Below are positions 45,407 to 54,747 of a stretch of 64,000 nt of DNA, piece after piece. Source of the DNA: Lachnospiraceae bacterium (lineage in GTDB: Bacteria > Bacillota > Clostridia > Lachnospirales > Lachnospiraceae); NCBI GenBank assembly GCA_009777715.1, contig WRLH01000009.1:1-64000 (forward strand), in the 5' to 3' direction. The translations under genes and the position numbers were made by a program. Position 1 is the stretch's first letter, and the number at the start of each line of letters is the position of its first letter. The notes below the pieces were generated by a model that saw nothing but the letters and a program-made list of their open reading frames with translations, was not told the DNA's origin and made no database searches.

Positions 45407-47622
45407 CTTTTCATGTCAAATCGGTCAGCATTCATGACCTTATTCCAAGCAGAAATAAAGTCATTTACGAACTTAACCTTTGCGTCATTGCTGGCATAGA
45501 CTTCCGCAATAGCCCTAAGCTGGGCATTTGAGCCAAAAATCAAGTCAACCCGCGTTGCCGTCCATTTAAGCCGCCCGGTTTTCCTGTCAAGGCCATGGAA
45601 TAGATTCTTGTGTTCAGTTGCTTTCCATTCAGTCCGCATATCAAGGAGATTAATAAAGAAGTCGTTGGTGAGGGCTTCAAAGGAATGGGTAAAGACTCCG
45701 TGCGGCGAATTGCGGTAGTTATTTCCCAAAACGCGCAAACCGCCAAGAAGCACCGTCATTTCCGGCGCGGTCAAGGTAAGCTGCTGTGCCTTATCGACCA
45801 ATAATTCCTCCGGCAAAGCCGAAAATTCATGTTGCAAATAATTCCTAAAGCCATCATAAATCGGTTCAAGGACTTCCATTCCCTCAATGTCGGTTTGCTC
45901 AACGCTCGCATCCATTCGGCCAGGCATAAATGGGACATTAACGATTATGCCCGCTTTTTTTGCTGCCATCTCAATCCCAACTGCTCCGCCAAGGACAATC
46001 AAGTCGGCAAAAGAGACGTATCTTCTTGTGCGGTTGATAAAATTGCCTTGAATTTGCTCGTATCGGTTAAAAACAAACCGCAATCTTTCCGGCTGGTTTA
46101 CTTGCCACGAAATCTGCGGCTCAAACCTTAGCCGCCCGCCATTAGCCCCGCCTCTTTTATCAGAACCCCTAAAGCAAGAGGCACTTGCCCATGCGGTGCT
46201 TATCATTTCGGCGATTGTCAGGCCGGAATTGACCAGTGAGCATTTTAATTCTTTGATGTCTCTTTGGTTTAGCATATATCCGTCACGTTTTGGAATCGGG
46301 TCTTGCCAAAGAAAGGTTTCCTTTGGCACTTCCGGCCCAAAATAAAGTGAGGTTGGCCCCATGTCCCGGTGGGTAAGCTTAAACCAAGCATTGGCAAAGG
46401 CTTTCTTGAATTTTTGCGGATTTTCGTAATAATATTTTGCTATTTTAAAATAAGCCGGGTCGGCTTTCAAAGCCAAATCAGCCGTTGCTTTCATGGGCCG
46501 ATGCCATTTATTTGGGTCATGCGCGTCAATGACCATATCTTCTGGCGCAACATCTTTTGCCAGCCAGATATACGCCCCGGCCGGGCTTTTCGTCAGTTCA
46601 TAATCGTATTTTAATAAAGTTCTTAAATAACCCATATCCCAAGTGATTGGGTTTGGCTTCCAAGCACCCTCAAGACCGCTTCCGATCGTATCATCAGCGT
46701 TGCCAGTGCCAAAGCTATTTTTCCAGCCCAAGTTTTGCTGTTCAATCGGAGCTGCTTCCGGGGCAGGGCCTATATAGGTCGCGGGCGGGGCTGCGCCGTG
46801 AGTTTTGCCGAAAGTATGCCCCCCGGCAACCAGCGCAACTGTTTCTTCATCATCCATCGCCATCCGGCTGAAAGTTTCCCTGACATCTTTTGCGGACTCA
46901 AGCGGGTCAGGATGGCCGTCAGGGCCTTCCGGATTGACATAAATTAAGCCCATTTGCGTAGCGGCAAGCGGCCCTTCAAGATGGCGGTCGTTTTCATTTC
47001 GGTATCTTTTATAGTCGCCTAGCCACGTTCTTTCTGAACCCCAGTAAACATCTTTTTGCGGTTCCCAGACATCTTCGCGGCCGCCGGCAAAACCAATTGG
47101 TTTAAATCCCATTGATTCCATCGCGCAATTGCTGGTCAGAATCATCAGGTCAGCCCATGATATTTTTTTGCCGTATTTCTTTTTGAGCGGCCACAATAGC
47201 CGCCGGGCTTTATCCAAATTTATGTTATCCGGCCAGCTGCTAGAGGGCGGAAATCTTAACGCCGCATACCTTGTTCCGCCACGGCCATCAATCGTACGGT
47301 ATGTCCCGGCACTATGCCACGCCATCCGGATAAGGAAAGGGCCGTAATGGCCATAATCGGCCGGCCACCATTCCTGTGAATCGCGCATCATTGTAAAAAT
47401 GTCGTCTTTTAGTGCTTGTAAATCAAGCTTTTTAAATTCTTCAACATAGTTAAACCCAGCCCCCATTGGATTGCTTAAACAAGAATTTTGGTGTAAAATA
47501 TCAAGATTTAGTAGATTCGGCCACCAATCCCTTAGGGTTGGCCCTTTAGTAAAATCAGGTCCCCCGATTTCCGTTTGATTTGGTGTTTGCCTTGTTGTTT
47601 GGCTACTTGGTTCGCCATTCAT
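45403..47622 (-). CDS. katG: catalase-peroxidase KatG
   Basis: A 739-residue bifunctional heme enzyme that destroys hydrogen peroxide. The N-terminal catalytic domain carries the distal [11 protein letters not shown] (Arg, Trp, His), the [11 protein letters not shown] tyrosine of the Met-Tyr-Trp adduct, the [11 protein letters not shown] proximal His stretch, and a C-terminal duplicate domain lacking heme contact. The length is normal. In an anaerobe with PFL and Rnf it is a sign of occasional oxygen contact, perhaps acquired laterally. The start ATG has only a weak ribosome-binding site. Confidence 0.96.
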   Translation of the reverse strand: MNGEPSSQTTRQTPNQTEIGGPDFTKGPTLRDWWPNLLNLDILHQNSCLSNPMGAGFNYVEEFKKLDLQALKDDIFTMMRDSQEWWPADYGHYGPFLIRMAWHSAGTYRTIDGRGGTRYAALRFPPSSSWPDNINLDKARRLLWPLKKKYGKKISWADLMILTSNCAMESMGFKPIGFAGGREDVWEPQKDVYWGSERTWLGDYKRYRNENDRHLEGPLAATQMGLIYVNPEGPDGHPDPLESAKDVRETFSRMAMDDEETVALVAGGHTFGKTHGAAPPATYIGPAPEAAPIEQQNLGWKNSFGTGNADDTIGSGLEGAWKPNPITWDMGYLRTLLKYDYELTKSPAGAYIWLAKDVAPEDMVIDAHDPNKWHRPMKATADLALKADPAYFKIAKYYYENPQKFKKAFANAWFKLTHRDMGPTSLYFGPEVPKETFLWQDPIPKRDGYMLNQRDIKELKCSLVNSGLTIAEMISTAWASASCFRGSDKRGGANGGRLRFEPQISWQVNQPERLRFVFNRYEQIQGNFINRTRRYVSFADLIVLGGAVGIEMAAKKAGIIVNVPFMPGRMDASVEQTDIEGMEVLEPIYDGFRNYLQHEFSALPEELLVDKAQQLTLTAPEMTVLLGGLRVLGNNYRNSPHGVFTHSFEALTNDFFINLLDMRTEWKATEHKNLFHGLDRKTGRLKWTATRVDLIFGSNAQLRAIAEVYASNDAKVKFVNDFISAWNKVMNADRFDMKR

Positions 47623-47680
47623 GTTGCTACCGCCGTAATATCTTTTATGTAATATATGTAGGTGGGCGGGGTTTTGACAA

Positions 47681-47709
47681 TTGACCGGAAACCAAAGGTA
47701 TTATATAAT
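47681..47709 (+). promoter_or_regulatory. promoter of nadE
   Basis: TTGACC (47681-47686) and TATAAT (47704-47709) are 17 bases apart. An alternative TTGACA at 47674 would be too far. The divergent katG promoter should also lie in 47623-47700 but I cannot place it. Confidence 0.6.
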
Positions 47710-47774
47710 AGTTAGCAAGACAAAGGCTTGGGCTATGCTCAAAGCCGCGGCTTTGAAAGGATAAGGACATACTA

Positions 47775-48512
47775 ATGTTTAATGCGAAAAATACCAGCTT
47801 ACAACTTATTTCATGGCTTGAGGATTATTTCCGGGAAAATGCCGCGCCGGAAACCAAAGCCGTCATTGGTATCAGCGGGGGGAAAGACAGCTCCATCGCT
47901 TGTGCCTTATGTGTTGCTGCCCTAGGAAAAGAGCGGGTGCTTGGTGTTTTAATGCCCCAGGGATATCAAGATGACATTGGTTTTTCTTATGACCTATGCC
48001 AAACTTTAGGGATAAAATATGTCAAAATTAATATTGCTGCCCCGGCTTTAAATATTTATGCCGAATTAGAAAGAAGCGGGCTTACGCCAAATACAGTTGC
48101 TACTTTTAACACTCCGGCACGGCTTAGGATGACGACCCTTTATGCTGTTTCCGCCATTGTATCAGGCCGCGTCATCAATACTTGCAATTTGAGCGAGGAA
48201 TGGGTCGGCTATAGCACAAAATTCGGCGATTCGGCCGGGGATTTAAGTCCTTTTTCGCTCCTTACTGTAACAGAAGTAAAGGCTGTTGGCCATTATCTGG
48301 GTTTGCCAGACCGCTTTATTGAAAAGATACCTGTTGACGGCTTATGCGGAAAAACGGACGAAGAAAATCTAGGTTTTACTTATGAAGTGCTGGACAAATA
48401 TATCCGCACCGGAGTTTGTGAAAATAAAGAAATAAAAGCAAGAATTGACCGCCTTAACGAAATGAATTTGCACAAGCTTAAGCCAATGCCAGTTTTCAAA
48501 TACAATGGATAG
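47775..48512 (+). CDS. nadE: NAD(+) synthase, ammonia-dependent
   Basis: A 245-residue enzyme that amidates nicotinic acid adenine dinucleotide. The PP-loop motif GISGGKDSSIA (34-44) binds ATP; FNTPARLRMTTLYAVSA and STKFGDSAGDLSPF are NadE signatures. No glutaminase domain, so it uses free ammonia. AAGGATAAGG precedes the ATG. It is directed away from katG. Confidence 0.95.
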   Translation: MFNAKNTSLQLISWLEDYFRENAAPETKAVIGISGGKDSSIACALCVAALGKERVLGVLMPQGYQDDIGFSYDLCQTLGIKYVKINIAAPALNIYAELERSGLTPNTVATFNTPARLRMTTLYAVSAIVSGRVINTCNLSEEWVGYSTKFGDSAGDLSPFSLLTVTEVKAVGHYLGLPDRFIEKIPVDGLCGKTDEENLGFTYEVLDKYIRTGVCENKEIKARIDRLNEMNLHKLKPMPVFKYNG

Positions 48513-48521
48513 GGAGCAGAA

Positions 48522-48621
48522 ATTGCGAGTAATAATTGCGAGTAATAATTGCGAGTAATTTTTATTACGAGCAATTTTATTACGAGCAATTTTTATTGCG
48601 AGTAATAAAATTACTTGCAAT
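48522..48621. repeat. cluster of 12-13 bp imperfect repeats
   Basis: Three copies of ATTGCGAGTAAT with period 13 (from 48522), then two copies of ATTACGAGCAAT about 15 apart, another ATTGCGAGTAAT and a last ATTACTTGCAAT. The two unit types can pair with each other, so RNA of this region would fold into alternate stems. It is not a CRISPR array. It separates nadE from the ferredoxin gene. Confidence 0.7.
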
Positions 48622-48671
48622 CAAGATGAACTTATATTAAAATATATTCAAGAAAACTTAGGAGGATTCAC

Positions 48672-48842
48672 ATGGCTTACATAATCAATGAAAGCTGCAT
48701 TAATTGCGGTGCTTGCGGCGGGTCATGCCCAGTTGACGCGATTTTTCAAGGAGATTCACAATACGAAATCAACCCTGACACCTGTATCGACTGTGGTGCT
48801 TGCGCTGACACTTGCCCGGTTGCCGCTATAGTGGCGAGCTAA
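48672..48842 (+). CDS. 2[4Fe-4S] ferredoxin
   Basis: A 56-residue clostridial-type ferredoxin with two C-x2-C-x2-C-x3-CP motifs: CINCGACGGSCP and CIDCGACADTCP. GGAGGA precedes the ATG by 5 bases. It is probably an electron donor to the Rnf complex or to hydrogenase and PFL-linked metabolism. A terminator follows at once, so it is short and likely highly expressed. Confidence 0.95.
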   Translation: MAYIINESCINCGACGGSCPVDAIFQGDSQYEINPDTCIDCGACADTCPVAAIVAS

Positions 48843-48873
48843 AAAAGGGACTGCCCAGCGGCAGTCCCTTTTG
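48842..48873 (+). terminator. rho-independent terminator of ferredoxin gene
   Basis: GGGACTGCC and GGCAGTCCC form a stem with loop CAGC, followed by TTTT. It begins at the ferredoxin stop codon. Confidence 0.9.
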
Positions 48874-48903
48874 ATTCCCTCTGTGGCGAACTTTCTATAC
48901 AAT

Positions 48904-48938
48904 AAAAAGGTGACGCGAAAGTGCGTCACCTTTTTTTC
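48904..48938 (-). terminator. terminator of the dnaB-merR side
   Basis: AAAAGGTGACGC / GCGTCACCTTTT with A- and T-runs on both sides can act in both directions; it abuts the end of the MerR gene at 48940. Confidence 0.85.
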
Positions 48939-48939
48939 C

Positions 48940-49605
48940 CTATTTCCGAAACAATTTTTTCTCTTTGCCCGGTGGTTTTAGTTTCCGGCTTCTTTTGCGA
49001 AGCATTTCATCAATCCGCTGGTAGTGGGCTTCATCGCGTTCTATTTTTTCTTTTATGTAATTTTCCTCGCGTTCTTCCTGAAGCCGGAATTGGTAATCAA
49101 GTTCCTTGAGCATTGTTTCTTTTATTTCATCAACAAATTCTTTCGTACTGGAGTGGACGGCATCAGATATCATTTGCTTAAGCAGCTGCTGCAAACGCAA
49201 GGTTTTTGCTTCGCCAGCCGCAGCTACTGCTGTGCCTGTGTTTTGGGTATTCATTAGTTCATTGGAATTGACCATCAAAACGTGTTTTTCTTTTTCTTCT
49301 TTTTCAAATACGCCAGGCGTACCCGCCTCGTACAAGTCCATTTTGGGAGCAACCTCACGCCCGGAAAAAGGTTTAAGCTGCCCGTCCTTTAAAATCATGC
49401 GGATTGCTTTTAGCTGCAAGCCTTGTTCTTTTAAGGATTTAACCTCCTTGAAACGGAAAATATCATCTTCGGTATAATAGCGATGTCCTAGTTCATTGCG
49501 CTTTATCGGCAGTTTCAACTCTTCCTCCCAATAGCGCAGGACGTGTGACTCAACTTGTACTTTTTTTGCTGCATCGGAAATAAGATAACGGGTTTCTTGC
49601 TTCAT
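48940..49605 (-). CDS. MerR-family transcriptional regulator
   Basis: A 221-residue protein with an N-terminal MerR winged helix (YLISDAAKKVQVESHVLRYWEEEL ... RYYTEDDIFRFKEV; residues 5-70) and a long, charged C-terminal part predicted as coiled coil with many Glu and Arg (EEREENYIKEKIERDEAHYQR). No metal-binding cysteines are seen. The ATG at 49605 is preceded by AAAGGAG. Genes of this sort sit beside dnaB in many Clostridia; the ligand is not known. It follows the replicative helicase by 130 bases. Confidence 0.85.
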   Translation of the reverse strand: MKQETRYLISDAAKKVQVESHVLRYWEEELKLPIKRNELGHRYYTEDDIFRFKEVKSLKEQGLQLKAIRMILKDGQLKPFSGREVAPKMDLYEAGTPGVFEKEEKEKHVLMVNSNELMNTQNTGTAVAAAGEAKTLRLQQLLKQMISDAVHSSTKEFVDEIKETMLKELDYQFRLQEEREENYIKEKIERDEAHYQRIDEMLRKRSRKLKPPGKEKKLFRK

Positions 49606-49735
49606 TTTTTTGCTCCTTTCTTTTTTCTGCAAAAGTAAAAAGAGAACGGCCCTGTGGCTTGCGCCTATATGGCTTGTCCTCTTTAGTAGTTAGTGTGAAA
49701 ATTAAATTTCCGCTTTCGATAATACTTTAGTTTGC

Positions 49736-51076
49736 TTAGCGTGATAAATTCGCAAATCTTGTACTTTCTGGCAAGAACACCAGTTCGGTTGTCCCGATTG
49801 GCCCATTCCTTTGTTTTGCGATAATGACTTCCGCAATGCCCTTTTTTTCAGATTCTTTGTTGTAATATTCATCACGGTAGATGAACATTACAACGTCAGC
49901 GTCCTGCTCAATCGCGCCGGAATCGCGCAAGTCGGAAAGCATTGGGCGGTGGTCGGGTCGCTGCTCCACAGCCCTGCTTAGCTGTGACAAGGCAAGCACC
50001 GGGACATTTAGCTCGCGGGCAATCGCCTTAAGGGAGCGGGATATATCGGAAATCTCCTGCTGCCTTGAGTCCGAAGAACGGGACCCTGAGCCGCTCATTA
50101 ACTGCAAATAATCAATAATAATCAATTTAAGGCCGTGTTCAAGCTTGTATTTTCGGCATTTTGAACGCAGCTCCGGAATGCCAATCCCCGGGGTATCATC
50201 AATAATCAAGTTTGATTTGCCGATTACCCCGGCACTTTCAATCAATTTTTCCCATTCCATGTCGGACAGGTTTCCGGTCCTAAGGTGCTGGGAATCAACC
50301 CGCGATTCCATCGAAAAAAGGCGGCTGACTAATTGCTCCTTTGACATTTCCAAGCTGAAAATTGCGACTGGCAACTTTTGCTTAAAAGCAACGTGCTGGG
50401 CAATGTTAAGCGCGAGGGCGGTTTTCCCCATTGAGGGGCGGGCAGCAAGCAAAACTAAATCCGATGGCTGCAATCCTGCTGTCCGGTAATCTAAATCGAT
50501 AAATCCAGTGGCAATCCCAGTCACATTGCCCTTGTTTTTTGAGGCAATTTCGATTTTGTCAAGGACATTAAGCACTATTTCGCGAATGGGGACAAAATCG
50601 CCGCTATTGCTTTTTTGGACTAGCTCAAAAATGCGTTTTTCGGTATCTTCAAGGATATAATCAAGGCTTTCTTTTCCGCCATAGCAATTATTTAAAATCT
50701 CTTCATTTAATCTGATTAGTTTCCGTAAGGTTGATTTTTCGGCAACGATATTCGCATAATGCTTTATATTGGCAGATGTAAGGGCCGCTGTCATCAAATC
50801 GCGGACAAACTCAAGGCTTGATACTTCCGGCGGAACATCTTTTTCTTTTAAACGGTTCTGGAGCGTAATTAGGTCAACTGGCTTGCTCTCATCATTAAGC
50901 TCAACCATCGCCTCAAAGACAACCCCATATTGACGGCTATAAAAATCCGCGCTATTAACGATTTCGGCCGCAATAATAATTGCTTCCCGATCCATCATCA
51001 TCGCCCCAATGACGGATTGCTCCGCTTCAATGCTATGGGGTAAAATTCGCTTAAGCAATGATTCTTCTATTGTCAT
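49736..51076 (-). CDS. dnaB: replicative DNA helicase DnaB
   Basis: A 446-residue hexameric helicase that unwinds the replication fork. The N-terminal primase-interacting domain (LPHSIEAEQSVIGAMM) precedes the RecA-type motor (Walker A ARPSMGKTALALNI, Walker B LKLIIIDYLQLM, ALSQLSRAVEQRPDHRP). The rplI start-dnaB junction is 2 bases, so it is cotranscribed. The order rpsF-ssb-rpsR-gdpP-rplI-dnaB is usual in Firmicutes. Confidence 0.97.
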   Translation of the reverse strand: MTIEESLLKRILPHSIEAEQSVIGAMMMDREAIIIAAEIVNSADFYSRQYGVVFEAMVELNDESKPVDLITLQNRLKEKDVPPEVSSLEFVRDLMTAALTSANIKHYANIVAEKSTLRKLIRLNEEILNNCYGGKESLDYILEDTEKRIFELVQKSNSGDFVPIREIVLNVLDKIEIASKNKGNVTGIATGFIDLDYRTAGLQPSDLVLLAARPSMGKTALALNIAQHVAFKQKLPVAIFSLEMSKEQLVSRLFSMESRVDSQHLRTGNLSDMEWEKLIESAGVIGKSNLIIDDTPGIGIPELRSKCRKYKLEHGLKLIIIDYLQLMSGSGSRSSDSRQQEISDISRSLKAIARELNVPVLALSQLSRAVEQRPDHRPMLSDLRDSGAIEQDADVVMFIYRDEYYNKESEKKGIAEVIIAKQRNGPIGTTELVFLPESTRFANLSR

Positions 51077-51078
51077 TC

Positions 51079-51525
51079 TTAGGCCTCTTTGATTATAACG
51101 GTAAGTGTTCCTGTTACTTGAGGGTGTAACTTAATCGCGATCTTATGTGTGCCAAAGTTTTTGATTGGCTCTGCTAATTGGATTTTCTTTTTGTCTATTT
51201 CGATATTTAGCTGGTCTTTATATGCTTGTCCGATTTCTTTCGTAGAGACAGAGCCAAAAAACCGGCCGCTTTCACCAGCTTTCATGATAATGCTGATGTT
51301 TTTTTCTGATAAATCATCAGCAAGCGTTTTAGCTTTATCCAGGATTATTTTTGCATTTTTTTCTTCACCGGCTTTTTTATATTTTAGGTCGTTTAAATTC
51401 TTCGGCGTTGCTTCAATGCCTAGTTTCTTTGGGATTATGTAATTCCGCGCATAACCATCGTTTATGTCGCAGATTTCATCTTTTTTCCCCAAACTCTTTA
51501 CATCTTGCAGTAATATAATTTTCAT
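51079..51525 (-). CDS. rplI: 50S ribosomal protein L9
   Basis: A 148-residue ribosomal protein. The N-terminal domain MKIILLQDVKSLGKKDEICDINDGYARNYIIPK binds 23S rRNA; a long helix connects it to the C-terminal domain (GRFFGSVSTKEI). The length is standard. It is cotranscribed with dnaB. Confidence 0.96.
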   Translation of the reverse strand: MKIILLQDVKSLGKKDEICDINDGYARNYIIPKKLGIEATPKNLNDLKYKKAGEEKNAKIILDKAKTLADDLSEKNISIIMKAGESGRFFGSVSTKEIGQAYKDQLNIEIDKKKIQLAEPIKNFGTHKIAIKLHPQVTGTLTVIIKEA

Positions 51526-51554
51526 GTAATTACCTTTCTAAAACCTTTCCAAAT

Positions 51555-51578
51555 CAAGAATACCGCTAGGTATTCTTG
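51555..51578 (-). terminator. hairpin between gdpP and rplI
   Basis: A perfect 10-bp stem CAAGAATACC / GGTATTCTTG with loop GCTA. A second inverted repeat (TTGTAAGATAAAA / TTTTATCTTACAA) at 51640-51670 overlaps the gdpP stop. Neither is followed by a long T-run, so they may be RNA-processing or stabilising structures. Confidence 0.5.
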
Positions 51579-51664
51579 CTGCGGGCGGAGCGTCATGCTT
51601 GCATGACTTATTTCAAATGCGACGCCCTGCAATCTTAGTTGTAAGATAAAAGCTTGCTTTTATC

Positions 51665-53710
51665 TTACAACTCGCCTCCATCTATCATGCTGTCAAGCGT
51701 CCGTTTGACTGCGCCAATTCCTTCATCAATCGGAATGCCTTCCATCTGGCAGCCAGCAATATTCATATGGCCGCCCCCGCCCATTCGTTCCATGATAATC
51801 TGGACGTTTACTTCATCAATCGAGCGGGCGCTTACATAGATGCAATTCTGAAAGTCTGTTAGAATAAAACTGGCCTTGACTCCTTTTATATTTAATAATT
51901 CATTGGCAGCCTGGGCCCCGATGATGGTCGGGCTTTGGATATCTTCGCTGGTACAGGTCGAAATGGCATAAGCCCCGCGGTAAATTTCCGCCTGGCTGAC
52001 CGCGTCGGCTTTGGCCTTGTATTCATGGGCATCTTCGCGGAACAGCTTCCTTACCCTTGTTACATCAGCTCCGCTCCGGCGCAGGAAAGCGGCGGCTTCA
52101 AAGGTCCGGACTCCTGTTTTTGTGACAAAATTATTCGTGTCAATCATAATGCCGGAATATAGGCAATCAGCTTCTTCATGGCGCATCCGGATATTGTCAT
52201 CAATATATTGCAGGATTTCCGCAACCATTTCACAGGAAGAAGAAGCGTATACTTCTACATAATTCAGAGTGGCGTTTTCAATTATCTCTGCCCCTTGCCT
52301 GTGATGGTCAAGGACAACAATTGTTTTGCATAAGCGCAGCAAATCCGGACATTCGGTAATGCTTGGGCGGTTTACATCAACAACAACCAAAACGGTATTG
52401 CCATCGGCCATTTCGATTGCCTGTTGGCAGCCGATAATCATGTCATCTTCATATTCGGGGTTGCCCCGGAAAAGTTCAATCAATGGGTGGACGGATGTCG
52501 TCATTTCGTTAATGACGATATGGGCTTTCTTTTCAAGCATTGTTGCAATCCGGTAAATTCCGATTGCCGAGCCAAAACTGTCCACATCGGCCATCCGGTG
52601 TCCCATAATCACAACCCGCTCTTTTCCGGAAATTATCTCCCGCAAAGCATGGGCTTTAACACGGGCTTTGACACGGGTATTCCGCTCAACCTGCTGGCTT
52701 TTCCCGCCGAAATAGCAGATATTTTCTGGAGTTTTGATTACGGCCTGGTCACCGCCGCGGCCTAATGCCAAATCAATTGCATTGCGGGAAAATTCGTAGG
52801 TCTGCGCATATGAAAGGCCGTCAACGCCAATCCCGATACTAATTGTCACGCTCATTTCATTGCCGATATTAACTGTTTTGACATCTTCTAATAAATCAAA
52901 CCTTTGCTCTTTCAAATCTTGCAAGGCCTTTTTGCGCAAAATGACATGGTATTTATCTTTTTCCAGTTTCTTGCAAATACCGTCTAATGACGAAATATAT
53001 TTGTTCACCTTCCGGTCAATTAAGGCAATTAAAAGTGAACGGCGGACTTCTTCAATGCTTTCCAAGGCTTCATCATAATTATCAAGGTAAATCATCCCCA
53101 CCGCCAAGCTCTGGTCGTCAACCTCTTTGAGGGCAATGTTTAGCGCGGTCGTATCAAATAAATAGATGGCAATTAAAAAACCGTCATAGTCAGCCGATTC
53201 AATCATATTACTGCTTTCGGCTAATTCTTTTGTCGATATTTTTTTAAGTTTTACTGAATAGATATTTCCATTAGATAAAACGCTGAACGTTTCCTCATCG
53301 TTTTCAAACGGAAGCTTGTCCATTGTAATTTCGGGAAAAATAGTTGTGATTGATTTGCGGTATTTTTTCCCTTTCTGGGCAATCTGCTCAAAAGCCTGGT
53401 TTGTCCAGATCAGCTTGCCCCGGTCATCAAGGATGGCGTATGGCAGCTCAAGCTCATAAAGCAACGTCTTTTGAATCTGCCCATACTGGGTCGCAAAGCT
53501 GACCAATTCATTAATAATAACCGGACGGTTATAGATTAAAGCCGATAAAAGCACCGCAAAATAAAAAATAATAAAACAAGTAAGAATCAGGCCGGAAGAG
53601 AGATCAACAAAATAAATGGCCAAATTCACGAATATTAGTAAAACTCCAAGATATATGGAGGTCTGCAAGTATCTCCTTAGCTTGCCTTTTAACCTAATCG
53701 CATTTCTCAT
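51665..53710 (-). CDS. gdpP: cyclic-di-AMP phosphodiesterase GdpP
   Basis: A 681-residue membrane enzyme that hydrolyses c-di-AMP. Two N-terminal helices (about 15-60), a degenerate PAS domain, a degenerate GGDEF domain and a DHH/DHHA1 phosphoesterase follow. Motifs: GHRMADVDSFGSA, VVVDVNRPSI, VVLDHHRQG and GGGGHMNIAG. This controls c-di-AMP, hence potassium and wall homeostasis. It stands 272 bases from rpsR behind a structured leader. Confidence 0.95.
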   Translation of the reverse strand: MRNAIRLKGKLRRYLQTSIYLGVLLIFVNLAIYFVDLSSGLILTCFIIFYFAVLLSALIYNRPVIINELVSFATQYGQIQKTLLYELELPYAILDDRGKLIWTNQAFEQIAQKGKKYRKSITTIFPEITMDKLPFENDEETFSVLSNGNIYSVKLKKISTKELAESSNMIESADYDGFLIAIYLFDTTALNIALKEVDDQSLAVGMIYLDNYDEALESIEEVRRSLLIALIDRKVNKYISSLDGICKKLEKDKYHVILRKKALQDLKEQRFDLLEDVKTVNIGNEMSVTISIGIGVDGLSYAQTYEFSRNAIDLALGRGGDQAVIKTPENICYFGGKSQQVERNTRVKARVKAHALREIISGKERVVIMGHRMADVDSFGSAIGIYRIATMLEKKAHIVINEMTTSVHPLIELFRGNPEYEDDMIIGCQQAIEMADGNTVLVVVDVNRPSITECPDLLRLCKTIVVLDHHRQGAEIIENATLNYVEVYASSSCEMVAEILQYIDDNIRMRHEEADCLYSGIMIDTNNFVTKTGVRTFEAAAFLRRSGADVTRVRKLFREDAHEYKAKADAVSQAEIYRGAYAISTCTSEDIQSPTIIGAQAANELLNIKGVKASFILTDFQNCIYVSARSIDEVNVQIIMERMGGGGHMNIAGCQMEGIPIDEGIGAVKRTLDSMIDGGEL

Positions 53711-53888
53711 AGCTTACCGTTTCTTTCTGGTATCCTAATTGACTGCCATTCAATCAGGTGAAACAACTGAAACAACGCTTAATTTCTACAGTATACCATT
53801 ATATAACAATTTTTACCATATTTATTGCAATGTAAATTATCGCGTAGGGGCTACGCAAGGGTTCCGCAAAACCGTGCAGGACAAAACA

Positions 53889-53953
53889 GTTATCAAGCAC
53901 TTTGCAAAGCAGCTTGATAAGCAGCTGCTAAGCGATTGTGATTGCTTGATAAC
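53889..53953 (-). promoter_or_regulatory. mutually exclusive hairpins ahead of gdpP
   Basis: On the minus strand GTTATCAAGCA and CTTATCAAGC occur one after the other and are followed by TGCTTGATAAC. The third element can pair with the first (11 bp) or with the second (9 bp), so two structures exclude each other. The remaining part of 53711-53982 holds an AT-rich stretch with TATAAT/TATACT boxes (about 53795-53815) that could be a gdpP promoter. Confidence 0.45.
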
Positions 53954-53982
53954 TATTATTGCCCGCAGGTATCTTTAGGATG

Positions 53983-54243
53983 CTAATCCATAACATATGG
54001 CATCAATGCAACGTGACGCGCCCTTTTAATTGCGACAGTCAAGGCTCTCTGATGTTTGGCACAGTTTCCGGTAATGCGGCGCGGCAAAATCTTGCCCCGT
54101 TCAGAAACATATCTTTTAAGTTTGTTGCTATCTTTATAATCAATAACATTATCTTTTCCGCAGAAAACACAAACCTTTTTTCTTCTGCGAAGACCGCCCT
54201 TTCTTTTCGGAAAGTCGGGTTTATCACTCCTATTGTAAGCCAT
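53983..54243 (-). CDS. rpsR: 30S ribosomal protein S18
   Basis: An 86-residue ribosomal protein. The N-terminus has the zinc-binding-type [14 protein letters not shown]; the [23 protein letters not shown] segment binds 16S rRNA. The four cysteines/histidine place it among zinc-containing S18 forms. It follows ssb by 30 bases. Confidence 0.97.
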   Translation of the reverse strand: MAYNRSDKPDFPKRKGGLRRRKKVCVFCGKDNVIDYKDSNKLKRYVSERGKILPRRITGNCAKHQRALTVAIKRARHVALMPYVMD

Positions 54244-54273
54244 ATTATTAGCTCCTCCTATTCTAAGCTGCTA

Positions 54274-54711
54274 TCAATTGAACGGAAGCTCTTCATCGAT
54301 TCCGTCCGGAATATTCATGAAACCATCACCAGCTGACGGCTCAGGCCTTCCGGCATTGCCGCCGGAATAACTGCCCTCGCTGCTGGCATTTTTGCTTTCA
54401 CAAAATTCATGGTCTTCCACAACAATATCGGTCGTATATACCTTAACGCCCTCTTTGTTGGTGTAATTGCCTGTCTGGATGCGGCCGACGACCGCAATCT
54501 TCATGCCTTTGCGTAAGTATTTTTCAGCAAACTCACCAGACTTCCCAAACGCAACACAGCCGATAAAATCTGCTGAAGCTTCGTCATTGTTCCGGCTGAA
54601 ACGGCGGTCAACAGCCAATGTATATCTGGCAATTGCCATACTGTTTTCGGCTTGTGAATATCTTACCTCAGGGTCTCTGGTCAAACGTCCCATTAAAATT
54701 ACTTTATTCAT
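54274..54711 (-). CDS. ssb: single-stranded DNA-binding protein
   Basis: A 145-residue SSB: OB fold in the first 105 residues (NKVILMGRLTRDPEVRYSQ, GCVAFGKSGEFAEKYLRKG), a short glycine-rich linker and the acidic tip EELPFN that recruits partner proteins. It lies between rpsF and rpsR as usual. Confidence 0.97.
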   Translation of the reverse strand: MNKVILMGRLTRDPEVRYSQAENSMAIARYTLAVDRRFSRNNDEASADFIGCVAFGKSGEFAEKYLRKGMKIAVVGRIQTGNYTNKEGVKVYTTDIVVEDHEFCESKNASSEGSYSGGNAGRPEPSAGDGFMNIPDGIDEELPFN

Positions 54712-54747
54712 AACTTCTCCTATTCCATTATGCGTGAGCCGTTGTGA

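Noticed and set aside
48369..48620. Minus-strand ORFs across the nadE 3' end and repeats
   Set aside because: They arise from the low-complexity repeats and are antisense to nadE.
48522..48621. CRISPR array
   Set aside because: Units are 12-13 bp, contiguous, partly inverted and have no spacers; no cas genes are near.
53739..53978. Plus-strand 79-residue gene between rpsR and gdpP
   Set aside because: No ribosome-binding site, no protein-like pattern, and it overlaps the paired hairpin elements.
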